A DNA stretch of 64,000 bases from contig NZ_CP113948.1 in the NCBI RefSeq assembly GCF_026810365.1, forward strand, positions 2,815,001 through 2,879,000, written 5' to 3'. The translations under genes and the position numbers were made by a program. This document shows, piece by piece, positions 9,964 through 18,680 of the stretch. A model generated the notes under the pieces. It was not told the origin of the DNA. It saw nothing but the letters and a program-made list of their open reading frames with translations, and searched no databases. This stretch comes from Flavobacterium praedii (lineage in GTDB: Bacteria; Bacteroidota; Bacteroidia; Flavobacteriales; Flavobacteriaceae). Positions within the stretch are counted from its first letter, which is position 1. Every line of letters starts with the position of its first letter.

Positions 9964-10123
9964 AATTTTAATTTCAAAATTCAATGGCAATCGCAAAACT
10001 CAATTAGTGACAAACAGTAAAATTTCACGAAGAAACATTCTAATTACATTGGCAACAAAAAAATTCAATTCAAATTTAAACTTTCAAGATTCATATTCCA
10101 ATTGAATTTTGTTATTGACATTA

Positions 10124-11098
10124 TCACACCTTCCTTCCCATCAGGTTTTCACCAAAAGCTCTCAGCATTTCTTTTTTAGAAAGTGCAATATCCATTTTAT
10201 CTAAAGTTTCAAATGCTTGAAAAGTGTACTCTTTTATAGCATCTTGCGTAGCGGCAGATGCACCCGATTGATTAAAAATAGACTTAACCTCCTTTATTTT
10301 TGAGTCATTATCACTAGAATGAGTAGCAAACAAATCATTCAATTGCTGAGCCTGTCTAGCATCCGAAAATTCAATTGATTTCAAATACAAATAGGTTTTT
10401 TTGTTTTCAATAATATCGCCGCCCACTTGTTTTCCAAATGTTTCGGGATCCCCAAAAGCATCTAAATAATCATCTTGCAATTGAAAAGCCAAACCTAAAT
10501 GCAACCCAAAATTATAAATTAAAGTAGCATTTTCTTCAGAAGCATTCGCTATAATAGCCCCCATTTTCATTGCTGCAGCAACCAATACGGCTGTTTTGTA
10601 CTCAATCATTTTGAGATATTCTGGAATAGTAACGTCTTTACGAGTTTCAAAATCGACATCCCATTGTTGACCTTCACAAACTTCAAGAGCTGTTTTGCTA
10701 AACAATTTAGCCAAATCCCTAAAAACACTTGGCTCGTATTGTTCAAAATATTGGTAAGCCAAAATCAACATGGCATCACCTGATAGAATTCCCGTATTGA
10801 TATCCCATTTTTCATGCACCGTTGATGAACCTCTTCGTAACGGAGCATCATCCATTATATCATCATGCACCAATGAGAAATTATGAAAAACTTCAACAGC
10901 CATAGCAGCAGGAAGTGCTTCTTTATAATCTACATTAAAAACCTCAGCGGTCATTAAAGTCAAAACAGGACGCATCCGTTTACCGCCTAATTGCAATATA
11001 TAATCTATTGGCTCATAAAGATTCTTTGGTTCTTTACTGATTTTCTGATTTTCTAAATAGCTAATGAAAAATTCTTGATACTGATGAATAGCGTGCAT
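10124..11098 (-). CDS. Polyprenyl diphosphate synthase, short-chain type
   Basis: This 324-residue trans-isoprenyl diphosphate synthase condenses isopentenyl diphosphate with an allylic primer in the cytoplasm. It shows the substrate-binding GGKRMRP (residues 38-44), the first aspartate-rich motif DDIMD (79-83) followed by LRRG, and the second, DDYLD (209-213), with the later GGDIIENKKTYL. A phenylalanine five residues before the first motif (FSLVHDD) suggests a C15-C20 product, so a farnesyl or geranylgeranyl diphosphate synthase for quinone or carotenoid supply is likely. Product length cannot be fixed from sequence. It sits alone upstream of the unknown gene at 9610. Confidence 0.9.
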   Translation of the reverse strand: MHAIHQYQEFFISYLENQKISKEPKNLYEPIDYILQLGGKRMRPVLTLMTAEVFNVDYKEALPAAMAVEVFHNFSLVHDDIMDDAPLRRGSSTVHEKWDINTGILSGDAMLILAYQYFEQYEPSVFRDLAKLFSKTALEVCEGQQWDVDFETRKDVTIPEYLKMIEYKTAVLVAAAMKMGAIIANASEENATLIYNFGLHLGLAFQLQDDYLDAFGDPETFGKQVGGDIIENKKTYLYLKSIEFSDARQAQQLNDLFATHSSDNDSKIKEVKSIFNQSGASAATQDAIKEYTFQAFETLDKMDIALSKKEMLRAFGENLMGRKV

Positions 11099-11245
11099 AA
11101 AATAAGGACTAATTTATTTTTTTGAAGTCTTTTTATTCGAATATAAAGATCCAAAGATACAATTCAAATATGAATTATTGGATTGTAAATTACTGTAAAA
11201 AAGCAACTATAGTTTTTCCTTATAATATTCATTGAAAAATACATT

Positions 11246-11285
11246 GGAAACTTTATTGGTTTTTAAAGTTTCCTTCTTATATTTG
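11246..11285 (+). promoter_or_regulatory. Promoter of efflux locus 1 with overlapping TetR operator
   Basis: A 28-bp inverted repeat (GGAAACTTTA at 11246-11255, TAAAGTTTCC at 11264-11273) covers the -33 TTG at 11256-11258. A TATATTTG -10 element follows at 11278-11285, with a 19-bp spacer. The arms match those before efflux locus 2 (24183-24210), and both loci begin with near-identical TetR proteins, so this is very probably their operator. Confidence 0.8.
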
Positions 11286-11301
11286 CGTCATAAAAAACAA
11301 A

Positions 11302-11329
11302 AGAAACTTTATTAGTGTTTAAAGTTTCC
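11302..11329 (+). promoter_or_regulatory. Second operator copy of efflux locus 1
   Basis: The arms AGAAACTTTA and TAAAGTTTCC are again in a 28-bp frame, 56 bp downstream of the first copy and in the expected transcript leader. One base differs from the first operator. A TetR dimer bound here would block elongation or strengthen repression. Confidence 0.7.
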
Positions 11330-11399
11330 TGATGATTTTTCCTTTAACAAAAATTTCAAAACAAAAGATTAGGCAATAACATTACTAAAAATAACTACC

Positions 11400-11921
11400 A
11401 TGGAAAATGAATGGGCCATTGACTCAAACCAATCAGACGTATTAATTAAATCGAGACATTCACTCATTGGTTATATGCCTGGAAACAAAACCAATTTCAA
11501 AGGCCACGTAGCCATAGAAAACAATGAAGTAGAAGATGCTTCGATTGAATTTTCATTAAATGTACATGACAAAAAAGTGAATTCGATTCAAAAAAATAAA
11601 GAACCAAAATTCATCGATTTGTTTGAAGAAGATGAAACTCCATTGATACAATTCAAATCGACCTCTTTTCAGAAGATAAATAAAAACATCAATTTCTTGA
11701 AAGGCTTTTTAACCATCAAGAACATTACCAAAGTTGTCGAATTGGATACCGAATTTATTGGATTCAACAATTACAACGGTGTTCAAAAAGCTTCTTTTGA
11801 AGTTACTGGAAACATCAATCGCAAAGATTTTGGACTGAATTACAATATACTTTCCCACAATGGAGGTTACCCAATAGGCAGGGATATTAAACTCATTGCT
11901 AACTTAGAATTTACTCATTAA
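11400..11921 (+). CDS. YceI-family lipocalin-like protein
   Basis: This 173-residue protein of the YceI family has a beta-barrel fold that binds long-chain polyisoprenoids. Family features are the opening WAIDSNQSDVLIKSRH, the GHVAIENN-type strand, LKGFLTIKNITKVVEL, and the late GNINRKDFGLNYN. Unlike most YceI proteins it has no signal peptide: the chain begins MENEWAIDSNQ, so it should stay in the cytoplasm. It is the first gene after the paired TetR operators and 96 bp ahead of tetR, so it probably belongs to the efflux operon. Why an RND operon includes it is unknown; sensing or buffering a lipophilic compound is a guess. Confidence 0.85.
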   Translation: MENEWAIDSNQSDVLIKSRHSLIGYMPGNKTNFKGHVAIENNEVEDASIEFSLNVHDKKVNSIQKNKEPKFIDLFEEDETPLIQFKSTSFQKINKNINFLKGFLTIKNITKVVELDTEFIGFNNYNGVQKASFEVTGNINRKDFGLNYNILSHNGGYPIGRDIKLIANLEFTH

Positions 11922-12017
11922 TAATTACCAACTCGTATTAAACATTACAAAAATCAAAACCTCATTTACCAACTAACTTTTACTGTATTATTTAATTACA
12001 AATAAGTTACCCATAAA

Positions 12018-12617
12018 ATGAAAGAAAAAATTATATCAAAAGCGGCGGAACTCTTCTTAAAACTAGGTTTCAAAAGTGTTACGATGGACGATATTGCAAA
12101 TGAAATGTGTATTTCTAAAAAAACGATTTACAAATTTTTCTGCAACAAGGAAATCCTAATCGAAGAAAGTACAGAGATGGTCCATCAAACCATTCATGAA
12201 AGCATTAATACTATCGCAGCAAAAAATTACAATGCCATCAAAGAAAATTTTGAAATCAAAAAAATGTTCAAAGAGATGTTTAAATCTGGAGAAAATTCAC
12301 CAGCCTATCAATTGAAAAAACATTATCCAGAGATTTATAACACCGTAATGTCAAGAGAAATAAACGAATGCAACACGGTCTTTAGACAAAATATTGTAAA
12401 AGGAATTCAACAAGGTTTGTACCGAGAAAATTTGAATATCGATATCTACGTAGGATTTTATTACAACCTTATTTTTAGCATTCACGGAATGGCTAGTACG
12501 GAAAAAGAATCACAAAAATTAGAATTAGAAGCATTAGAATACCACACTAGAGCAATGGCAACACTTAGTGGAATAGCAGAACTAGAACAACAATTACAAA
12601 ATCCAACCTTACTATGA
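12018..12617 (+). CDS. TetR/AcrR-family repressor of efflux locus 1
   Basis: This is a 199-residue transcriptional repressor. Residues 1-50 form the DNA-binding helix-turn-helix (ELFLKLGFKSVTMDDIANEM, then CISKKTIYKFFCNKE). The rest is an all-helical ligand-binding and dimer domain. It is strikingly similar along its length to the TetR at 24352, most of all in the recognition helix, which agrees with the shared 28-bp operator. Its stop overlaps the TolC start by 4 bp (ATGA), so translation is coupled. Autoregulation through 11246-11329 is inferred. The inducer is unknown. Confidence 0.92.
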   Translation: MKEKIISKAAELFLKLGFKSVTMDDIANEMCISKKTIYKFFCNKEILIEESTEMVHQTIHESINTIAAKNYNAIKENFEIKKMFKEMFKSGENSPAYQLKKHYPEIYNTVMSREINECNTVFRQNIVKGIQQGLYRENLNIDIYVGFYYNLIFSIHGMASTEKESQKLELEALEYHTRAMATLSGIAELEQQLQNPTLL

Positions 12618-13966
12618 AAAGAATACTTTTATTAACATTTTTAACCTTTGCTCTCACTGCAAAATCCCAAGAGGAAAGCACTACAGCAACAAAGTCTCTA
12701 ACTTTAAAAGATGCCCTTACTTATGCTTTGGAAAATAAAGCTGATGCAAAAAAAGCAAAACTAGAAGTTGAAAATAGCGAATATAAAATCCAAGAAGTAC
12801 GATCAAGAGCTTTGCCACAAATCGCGGTAAATGGAAGTTTAACATACAATCCGGTTCTTCAAACAAATGTACTAGATGGCGCCATGTTTGGCCAACCAGG
12901 ACAATCAGTTCAAGTTGCTTTTGGACAAAAATGGACTTCAGGAGCTGGAGTTTCCTTGAGTCAAGCAATATTTGACCAATCGGTTTTTACAGGTTTGAGA
13001 GCCGCTAATTCCACTCGGGAATTCTATCAAATAAACAATCAATTAACGGAAGAACAAGTTATCGAAAGAGTTGCAAACAGTTACTATTCTGTTTATGTAC
13101 AACGTGAAAAATTGATGTTATTGGATAGCAATTATGTAAACACAACTAAAGTACGTGACATTGTAAAAGGACAATTTGACAATGGATTGGCTAAAAAAAT
13201 AGATTTAGATCGAATTATCGTAAAAATGTCAAACATTGATACAGAACGTTTACAAATCAAAAATCAAATTGAATTACAAGAAAATGCTTTGAAGTTTTAT
13301 ATGGGAATGCCTATTGAAACCAAAATTGAGATACCAAAAACAGAATTTGAAGTAACGCCACAAGTTATTACAGAAGCCCCAAACACTGCAAACAGAACTG
13401 AATATTTACTTTTGAAAAAACAAGAAGAATTATTGGAGTTTCAAAAAACAGCCATTAAAGCGGAATATTATCCAACACTTTCATTAGTGGCAGGATATAA
13501 TTATTTAGGCCAAGGTCCAGAAATGCCGTTTTTTGCAAAACCTGCGGATGGCGTTTATTGGTCGGATTATTCTGCTATCGGATTGAATTTGAGAGTACCT
13601 ATATTCACTGGTTTTGGAACTCGTGCCAGGGTAAGACAAGCGGATATAAACATTAAATCACTTCAAGAAGGGATAAAAGACACTCAATTATCACTTGATT
13701 TAGAGTACCGAAATGCCAAAGCACAAATTGAAAACAACTTGACAACAATCAAGAATCAAAAAGAAAATATGCGCTTGGCAGGTGACATTCTAAAAAACAC
13801 CAAAAACAATTACCTGCAAGGTTTAGCTTCATTAACCGATTTATTAGACGCTGAAAATGCATCACTTGAAGCACAAAACAATTATACTAGAGCAGTTTTA
13901 GGATATAAAATTGCAGAAATATCATTAATCAAATCCAAAGGCGAATTAAAAAATTTATTAAACTAA
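12614..13966 (+). CDS. TolC-family outer-membrane efflux protein, locus 1
   Basis: This 450-residue outer-membrane channel subunit forms the exit duct of an RND efflux system. The signal peptide spans residues 1-18 (cut near TAKSQ). Two long helical repeats follow, starting with LTLKDALTYALENK and again around LLLKKQEELLEFQKT, with the usual PTLSLVAGYNYLG and LRVPIFTGFGTRARVRQADI strands. The start overlaps the tetR stop by 4 bp, and the membrane-fusion gene begins 10 bp after its stop, so it is an operon member. Confidence 0.92.
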   Translation: MKRILLLTFLTFALTAKSQEESTTATKSLTLKDALTYALENKADAKKAKLEVENSEYKIQEVRSRALPQIAVNGSLTYNPVLQTNVLDGAMFGQPGQSVQVAFGQKWTSGAGVSLSQAIFDQSVFTGLRAANSTREFYQINNQLTEEQVIERVANSYYSVYVQREKLMLLDSNYVNTTKVRDIVKGQFDNGLAKKIDLDRIIVKMSNIDTERLQIKNQIELQENALKFYMGMPIETKIEIPKTEFEVTPQVITEAPNTANRTEYLLLKKQEELLEFQKTAIKAEYYPTLSLVAGYNYLGQGPEMPFFAKPADGVYWSDYSAIGLNLRVPIFTGFGTRARVRQADINIKSLQEGIKDTQLSLDLEYRNAKAQIENNLTTIKNQKENMRLAGDILKNTKNNYLQGLASLTDLLDAENASLEAQNNYTRAVLGYKIAEISLIKSKGELKNLLN

Positions 13967-13976
13967 ATAACTCAAA

Positions 13977-15044
13977 ATGAAAAAAACGATTTACATTATA
14001 CTTGCAGCTGTATTGATAGGTGGTACTGCATTCACATTATTCAATAATAAGAAAAAAAATGCTGAAGACACCGCCATTGTTGCCGAAAAAAATAGTTCGG
14101 TTGCAGTAAGAGTAGCTACAGTTGTTACTGGAAAATTAGATGATGCTTTCAAAACTAACGGTAATTTTGAACCTATTCAAGAATTGACTTTTTCAGCTGA
14201 AAAATCCGGAAAAGTAATCAGTGTTTTAGTTAAAGAAGGGGATTATGTAAATGTTGGACAAACACTACTAATCGTTAGAAGCGATGTTATAAATGTTAAT
14301 GCTCAAACCGCTAAAGCAGCTTATGACAATTCTAAAGCAGATTATGCAAGATATGAAAATGCATTTAAATCTGGTGGAGTAACCAAACAACAATTGGATC
14401 AGTCCAAATTAGCCTTGACCAATGCCGAATCAAACTTGAAACAAGCCAATATAAACGTTGGAGACACAAAAGTAAAAGCTCCAATTAAAGGATATATCAA
14501 CAAAAAATATGTTGAACCAGGCTCAATTTTGACAGGAATGCCTGCCACTGCATTATTTGACATAGTGAATGTTTCTAAATTAAAATTAAAAGTAACCGTT
14601 AACGAAAGCCAAGTAGCCAACTTGAAACTGGGAAACAATGTTGCTATTAATGCAAGTGTGTTTCCAGATAAATCGTTTACAGGAAAAATCACTTTTATAG
14701 CTTCAAAAGCTAATGAAACTTTGAATTTCCCTATTGAAATTGAAGTAACAAACAATCCAAATAACGAAATTAAAGCAGGAATGTACGGAACTGCCACTTT
14801 TGAAAGTGTTACTTCAAAAAATACCGAAGTTAAAACGATACCAAGAACAGCATTCGTAGGAAGTGTAAGCAGCAACGAAGTATTTGTGGTAAATAACAAT
14901 ATAGCTACTTTGAAAAAAATAGTAGCTGGGAGAATCTTTGGAGACAAAGTTGAAATATTAGACGGATTGAATGATGGCGATGTAGTCGTTACAAGCGGAC
15001 AAATCAATTTGAGCGACAATACCAAAGTAAGTATCGTTAAATAA
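13977..15044 (+). CDS. RND periplasmic adaptor (membrane-fusion protein), locus 1
   Basis: This 355-residue adaptor bridges the RND pump and TolC. An N-terminal membrane anchor (IYIILAAVLIGGTAFTLF, residues 4-21) lacks a lipobox cysteine, so it is anchored as a helix. It is followed by the barrel-sandwich/lipoyl half (KVISVLVKEGDYVNVGQTLL), a short coiled-coil hairpin (residues about 100-155), the second lipoyl half (VKAPIKGYINKKYVEPGS) and the beta-barrel and membrane-proximal domains ending SGQINLSDNTKVSIVK. It lies between tolC and the pump gene in the same operon. Confidence 0.93.
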   Translation: MKKTIYIILAAVLIGGTAFTLFNNKKKNAEDTAIVAEKNSSVAVRVATVVTGKLDDAFKTNGNFEPIQELTFSAEKSGKVISVLVKEGDYVNVGQTLLIVRSDVINVNAQTAKAAYDNSKADYARYENAFKSGGVTKQQLDQSKLALTNAESNLKQANINVGDTKVKAPIKGYINKKYVEPGSILTGMPATALFDIVNVSKLKLKVTVNESQVANLKLGNNVAINASVFPDKSFTGKITFIASKANETLNFPIEIEVTNNPNNEIKAGMYGTATFESVTSKNTEVKTIPRTAFVGSVSSNEVFVVNNNIATLKKIVAGRIFGDKVEILDGLNDGDVVVTSGQINLSDNTKVSIVK

Positions 15045-15062
15045 TTTCCTTAAAGAAAACAA

Positions 15063-18000
15063 ATGAAAATAGTCGATATATCAATAAAACGACCATCAAT
15101 TATCATAGTATTATTTACCATTTTACTATTGGGTGGTCTGTTCAGTTACAAACAATTAAGCTACGAATTAATTCCAAAATTTGAAGTAAATGTAGTTACA
15201 GTTTCTACTGTTTATCCTGGAGCTTCCCCTGGTGAAGTTGAAAACACAGTAACCAAAAAACTGGAAGACGCGATTTCTACGATGGAAAACATCAAGAAAA
15301 TAGAATCCAAATCGTATGAAAGTCTTTCGGTGGTTATGATTACACTCACCACCGAAGCCGATGCAGATTATGCATTAAATGATGCGCAACGAAAAATCAA
15401 TGCCGTCCTGAAAGACCTACCAGATGATGTAGATCCACCCTCTTTGAGCAAATTCTCGCTAAGTGATTTGCCAATTATGACAATTGGTGCCACAGGAGAA
15501 ATGGATGAAATTGCCTTTTATGATTTATTGGACAAAAAAATCCAACCAATAGTATCTCGTGTACCAGGTGTAGCGCAAGTAAACCTTGTGGGTGGACAAG
15601 AGAGAGAAATCAAAGTAAGTTTGGATTCTAAAAAAATGCAAGGATACGGACTTTCAATTCCACAAGTGCAACAAGCGGTTCTTGGCTCTAACCTTGATTT
15701 TCCAACAGGGAACATTAAAACTAGAGAAAACAAAACACAAATTCGTTTGTCCGGAAAATACAAATCAGTTGAAGAAATGCGTAATCTGGTTATTTCTTCC
15801 AACAATGGTATTCAAATTCGATTAGGAGATATAGCGGATGTCCAAGATGCGCAGAAAGATGTAGAGAAAATTTCAAGAGTAAATCAAAAAAGTTCCATCA
15901 TCCTTCAGGTCATCAAACAATCAGATGCCAATGCTGTAGCAGTTAGTGCAAAAGTAAAAAAAGCCATTGCCCAAATCGAGAAAGATTATGCTAAATCAAA
16001 TTTAAAATTAGATGTAGCCAATGATAGTAGCGAATTTACTTTAACAGCTGCCGATTCCGTAATGCATGATTTATTTATTGCCATCATTTTGGTAGCATTT
16101 GTAATGTTGTTCTTCTTGCACAGTATCCGTAATGCAATTATTGTAATGGTTTCTATTCCAGCCTCACTGGTAGCCACTTTCATCGGTATTTATTTAATGG
16201 GTTACACACTAAACTTGATGAGTTTGTTAGGACTTTCATTAGTGGTCGGTATCCTTGTGGATGATGCGATTGTAGTATTGGAAAACATTCACCGTCACAT
16301 GGAAATGGGAAAAAACAAAGTACGTGCCGCTTATGATGGAGCCGCCGAGATTGGTTTTACCGTAATGGCAATTACACTGGTAATTATCGTAGTTTTCCTT
16401 CCTATTGCGATGAGTACAGGACTTGTTTCTAATATTATTACACAATTCTGCGTAACGGTAATTATAGCAACACTGTTCTCTTTACTGGCTTCATTCACCA
16501 TTGTGCCTTGGTTATTTTCACGTTATGGAAAATTAGAACACATCACTAAAAAAACTTTTTTTGGTAGAGTAATTTTAGGATTCGAATCCTATTTAGATGT
16601 TTTCACTCACAAAGTAACCGACATATTAAAATGGTCACTAGTACATAAAAAAAGCACTTTGGCTATCGTTGTTGCGCTTTTCTTTGCGTCCACTATAGGA
16701 CTTGTTGGTGGTGGTTTCATTGGAGGAGAGTTTTTTGCAAAAACCGACAAAGGGGAATTCTTAGTACAAATAGAATTGCCAAAAGATGCTTCGGTAGAGC
16801 AAACTAATTTTATGACCCAAAAAGCAGAAGAATTTTTACGAGGCAATAAAAATATTGTGGATCTAATTACCACTGTTGGACTTACCAGCGAAGGTATGGG
16901 AGCAACACAATCTACAGCATATAAATCGGAAATTCTAGTTTCATTGGTGGACAAAACCAAACGTGAGGACAACTCCTTCATCTTTGCGGCAAAAATAAAA
17001 CGGGAACTGGAAAAAGTATTAGTTGGTGCTAAAGTAAAAACTGTTCCTATGGGACTATTGGGAGCCGATCAAGCCCCAATTAAGTTAACCGTTACGGGAC
17101 CAAATTTTGAAGACGCTATGTCTTTTGCAAGCAAAGCCGCTACAGAATTGAAAAAAATTCCAGGATCGTCAGAGGTAAAATTAACTTCAGAATCAGGAAA
17201 TCCAGAAATAAAAGTTGTAGTAAACCGTGATAAAATGGCCGCTTTAGGTTTAACTCTTCAAACAGTAGGGTTGACTATGCAAACCGCTTTTAGCGGAAAT
17301 ACAGATGGTAAATTCCGTGCAGGAGAATATGAGTACGACATTAACATTCGTTTTAATGAATACGACCGTTCGAATGCTAAAGATGTAAACGATTTAATTT
17401 TTATAAACAGTGCAGGACAACAAATCAAGTTAACCCAATTTGCCGATGTTATCGAAAGTTCAGGGCCAAGTGTGTTAGAACGAAGAGACAAAAGTACAGC
17501 TGTATCTATAGAAGCCCAGACCGTAGGACGCCCTTCTGGAACAGTGGCTACCGAATGGGAAACTGTTTTCTCCAAAATGGATAGACCAGCAGGTGTAAAT
17601 TATGTTTGGGGTGGTGATATGGAAAACCAAACCGAAGGTTTTGGAACTTTAGGAATTGCTTTATTAGCTGCAATTATCTTGGTATATCTTGTAATGGTAG
17701 CTTTGTATGATGACTTTGTAACTCCATTTGTAGTTTTATTTTCTATTCCATTATCATTCATCGGAGCTTTATTAGCTTTGGCATTGACCAACAACTCTTT
17801 GAATATCTTTACCATATTAGGGATCATTATGCTAATTGGTTTAGTGTGTAAGAATGCCATTTTACTGGTTGACTTTGCCAATCATAGAAAAGAAGCGGGA
17901 GAAACTACATTCAATGCACTTGTTCAAGCCAACCATGCCCGTTTACGTCCTATCTTAATGACGACAATTGCGATGGTAATTGGTATGATTCCAATTGCTT

Positions 18001-18233
18001 TGGCCAAAGGAGCCGCAGCTGAAATGAACAATGGTTTGGCATGGGTTGTCATAGGAGGTTTACTGTCTTCTCTTTTGCTTACTTTGATTGTTGTTCCCGT
18101 TGTTTATTCAATATTCGACAGCATTAGAGTGCGCTTAGGAAAAGACAAAAAAGAAAATTATGGCGAATTAATGACCGCCGAATACAAACACCGAAAATTA
18201 GTAGACGGTTTTAATCCAAAACATAAGGTTTAA
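15063..18233 (+). CDS. RND-family efflux pump, inner-membrane permease, locus 1
   Basis: This 1056-residue proton-driven trimeric pump of the AcrB/HAE-1 class has two sets of six helices with large periplasmic loops. Helix 1 starts after the family opening MKIVDISIKRPSIIIVLF. The proton relay aspartates are in GILVDDAIVVLENIHRHME (helix 4), and the matching lysine of helix 10 is in GLVCKNAILLVDFANH. Length equals AcrB. It is the last gene of the operon and is followed by a strong terminator. The substrates are unknown; the TetR control suggests inducible export of a toxic or lipophilic compound. Confidence 0.94.
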   Translation: MKIVDISIKRPSIIIVLFTILLLGGLFSYKQLSYELIPKFEVNVVTVSTVYPGASPGEVENTVTKKLEDAISTMENIKKIESKSYESLSVVMITLTTEADADYALNDAQRKINAVLKDLPDDVDPPSLSKFSLSDLPIMTIGATGEMDEIAFYDLLDKKIQPIVSRVPGVAQVNLVGGQEREIKVSLDSKKMQGYGLSIPQVQQAVLGSNLDFPTGNIKTRENKTQIRLSGKYKSVEEMRNLVISSNNGIQIRLGDIADVQDAQKDVEKISRVNQKSSIILQVIKQSDANAVAVSAKVKKAIAQIEKDYAKSNLKLDVANDSSEFTLTAADSVMHDLFIAIILVAFVMLFFLHSIRNAIIVMVSIPASLVATFIGIYLMGYTLNLMSLLGLSLVVGILVDDAIVVLENIHRHMEMGKNKVRAAYDGAAEIGFTVMAITLVIIVVFLPIAMSTGLVSNIITQFCVTVIIATLFSLLASFTIVPWLFSRYGKLEHITKKTFFGRVILGFESYLDVFTHKVTDILKWSLVHKKSTLAIVVALFFASTIGLVGGGFIGGEFFAKTDKGEFLVQIELPKDASVEQTNFMTQKAEEFLRGNKNIVDLITTVGLTSEGMGATQSTAYKSEILVSLVDKTKREDNSFIFAAKIKRELEKVLVGAKVKTVPMGLLGADQAPIKLTVTGPNFEDAMSFASKAATELKKIPGSSEVKLTSESGNPEIKVVVNRDKMAALGLTLQTVGLTMQTAFSGNTDGKFRAGEYEYDINIRFNEYDRSNAKDVNDLIFINSAGQQIKLTQFADVIESSGPSVLERRDKSTAVSIEAQTVGRPSGTVATEWETVFSKMDRPAGVNYVWGGDMENQTEGFGTLGIALLAAIILVYLVMVALYDDFVTPFVVLFSIPLSFIGALLALALTNNSLNIFTILGIIMLIGLVCKNAILLVDFANHRKEAGETTFNALVQANHARLRPILMTTIAMVIGMIPIALAKGAAAEMNNGLAWVVIGGLLSSLLLTLIVVPVVYSIFDSIRVRLGKDKKENYGELMTAEYKHRKLVDGFNPKHKV

Positions 18234-18254
18234 AATAGTTTTTTAGTATTATCC

Positions 18255-18290
18255 AAAAGGGCTTTCAATATTTTTGAAAGCCCTTTTTTT
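18255..18290 (+). terminator. Terminator of efflux locus 1
   Basis: The stem AAAAGGGCTTTCAA / TTGAAAGCCCTTTT is followed by a T-run 20 bp after the pump stop. The same stem sequence, slightly changed, follows the orphan gene at 24068-24106. Confidence 0.88.
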
Positions 18291-18506
18291 ATTGGGTGTT
18301 TTTAACTTGGGTTAGATTATTAATTTGGAGCAGAAACATTTGGCTTTTTTGGCAAACATCGTCCCGCTTTCCGTTACAATCTTATAAGCCGAACCCCGGC
18401 TAATAAGGATTTTCACTTCAATCGGGGCTAAAAGGCTATATTTTGCTTTTTTGCCAGCATGCTGATAGGCGGATTTGCACACGAACGAAGCAAACTGACT
18501 AAGTAA

Positions 18507-18664
18507 ACCCGATAGCGCGGATTTGCACACGAACGAAGTGAACTGACGAAGTAATCCGTGCCTATCCCAATTATCAAGTTCAACTTGTATTTATCATTGT
18601 TATTTTTATAACGCTCACTTTATTGATATACTTTGTGGGCACGGATTGCAAATCCGCGCTATCG
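18507..18664. repeat. MITE-like repeat, copy 1
   Basis: Imperfect terminal inverted repeats (GATAGCGCGGATTTGCA ... and ... TGCAAATCCGCGCTATC) enclose an AT-rich core. The core from 18553 to about 18657 is essentially identical to that of copy 2 (21356-21486). This copy has about 26 extra bases inserted in its left arm. No transposase gene is inside. Confidence 0.7.
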
Positions 18665-18680
18665 TACATAAGAGACTTTT

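Larger units (their letters stand above)
18234..18680. other. Repeat-filled gap at the left edge of the 18.3-23.4 kb island
   Basis: After the terminator the gap holds only repeated DNA. A tandem pair of about 46 bp is built on GCGGATTTGCACACGAACGA (first near 18471, again near 18517). The TIR-flanked element at 18507-18664 follows. A 72-codon open frame on the minus strand (18312-18530) is made of this repeat material and is not annotated as a gene. Confidence 0.6.

Noticed and set aside
14399..15025. 208-codon minus-strand frame opposite the adaptor gene
   Set aside because: It is the antisense shadow of a well-supported membrane-fusion protein gene with operon context.
18312..18530. 72-codon minus-strand frame rich in Cys and Lys
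   Set aside because: It is translated from the 46-bp tandem repeat and neighbouring repetitive DNA, has no start context and no protein features; such frames are often annotated as hypothetical genes by mistake.
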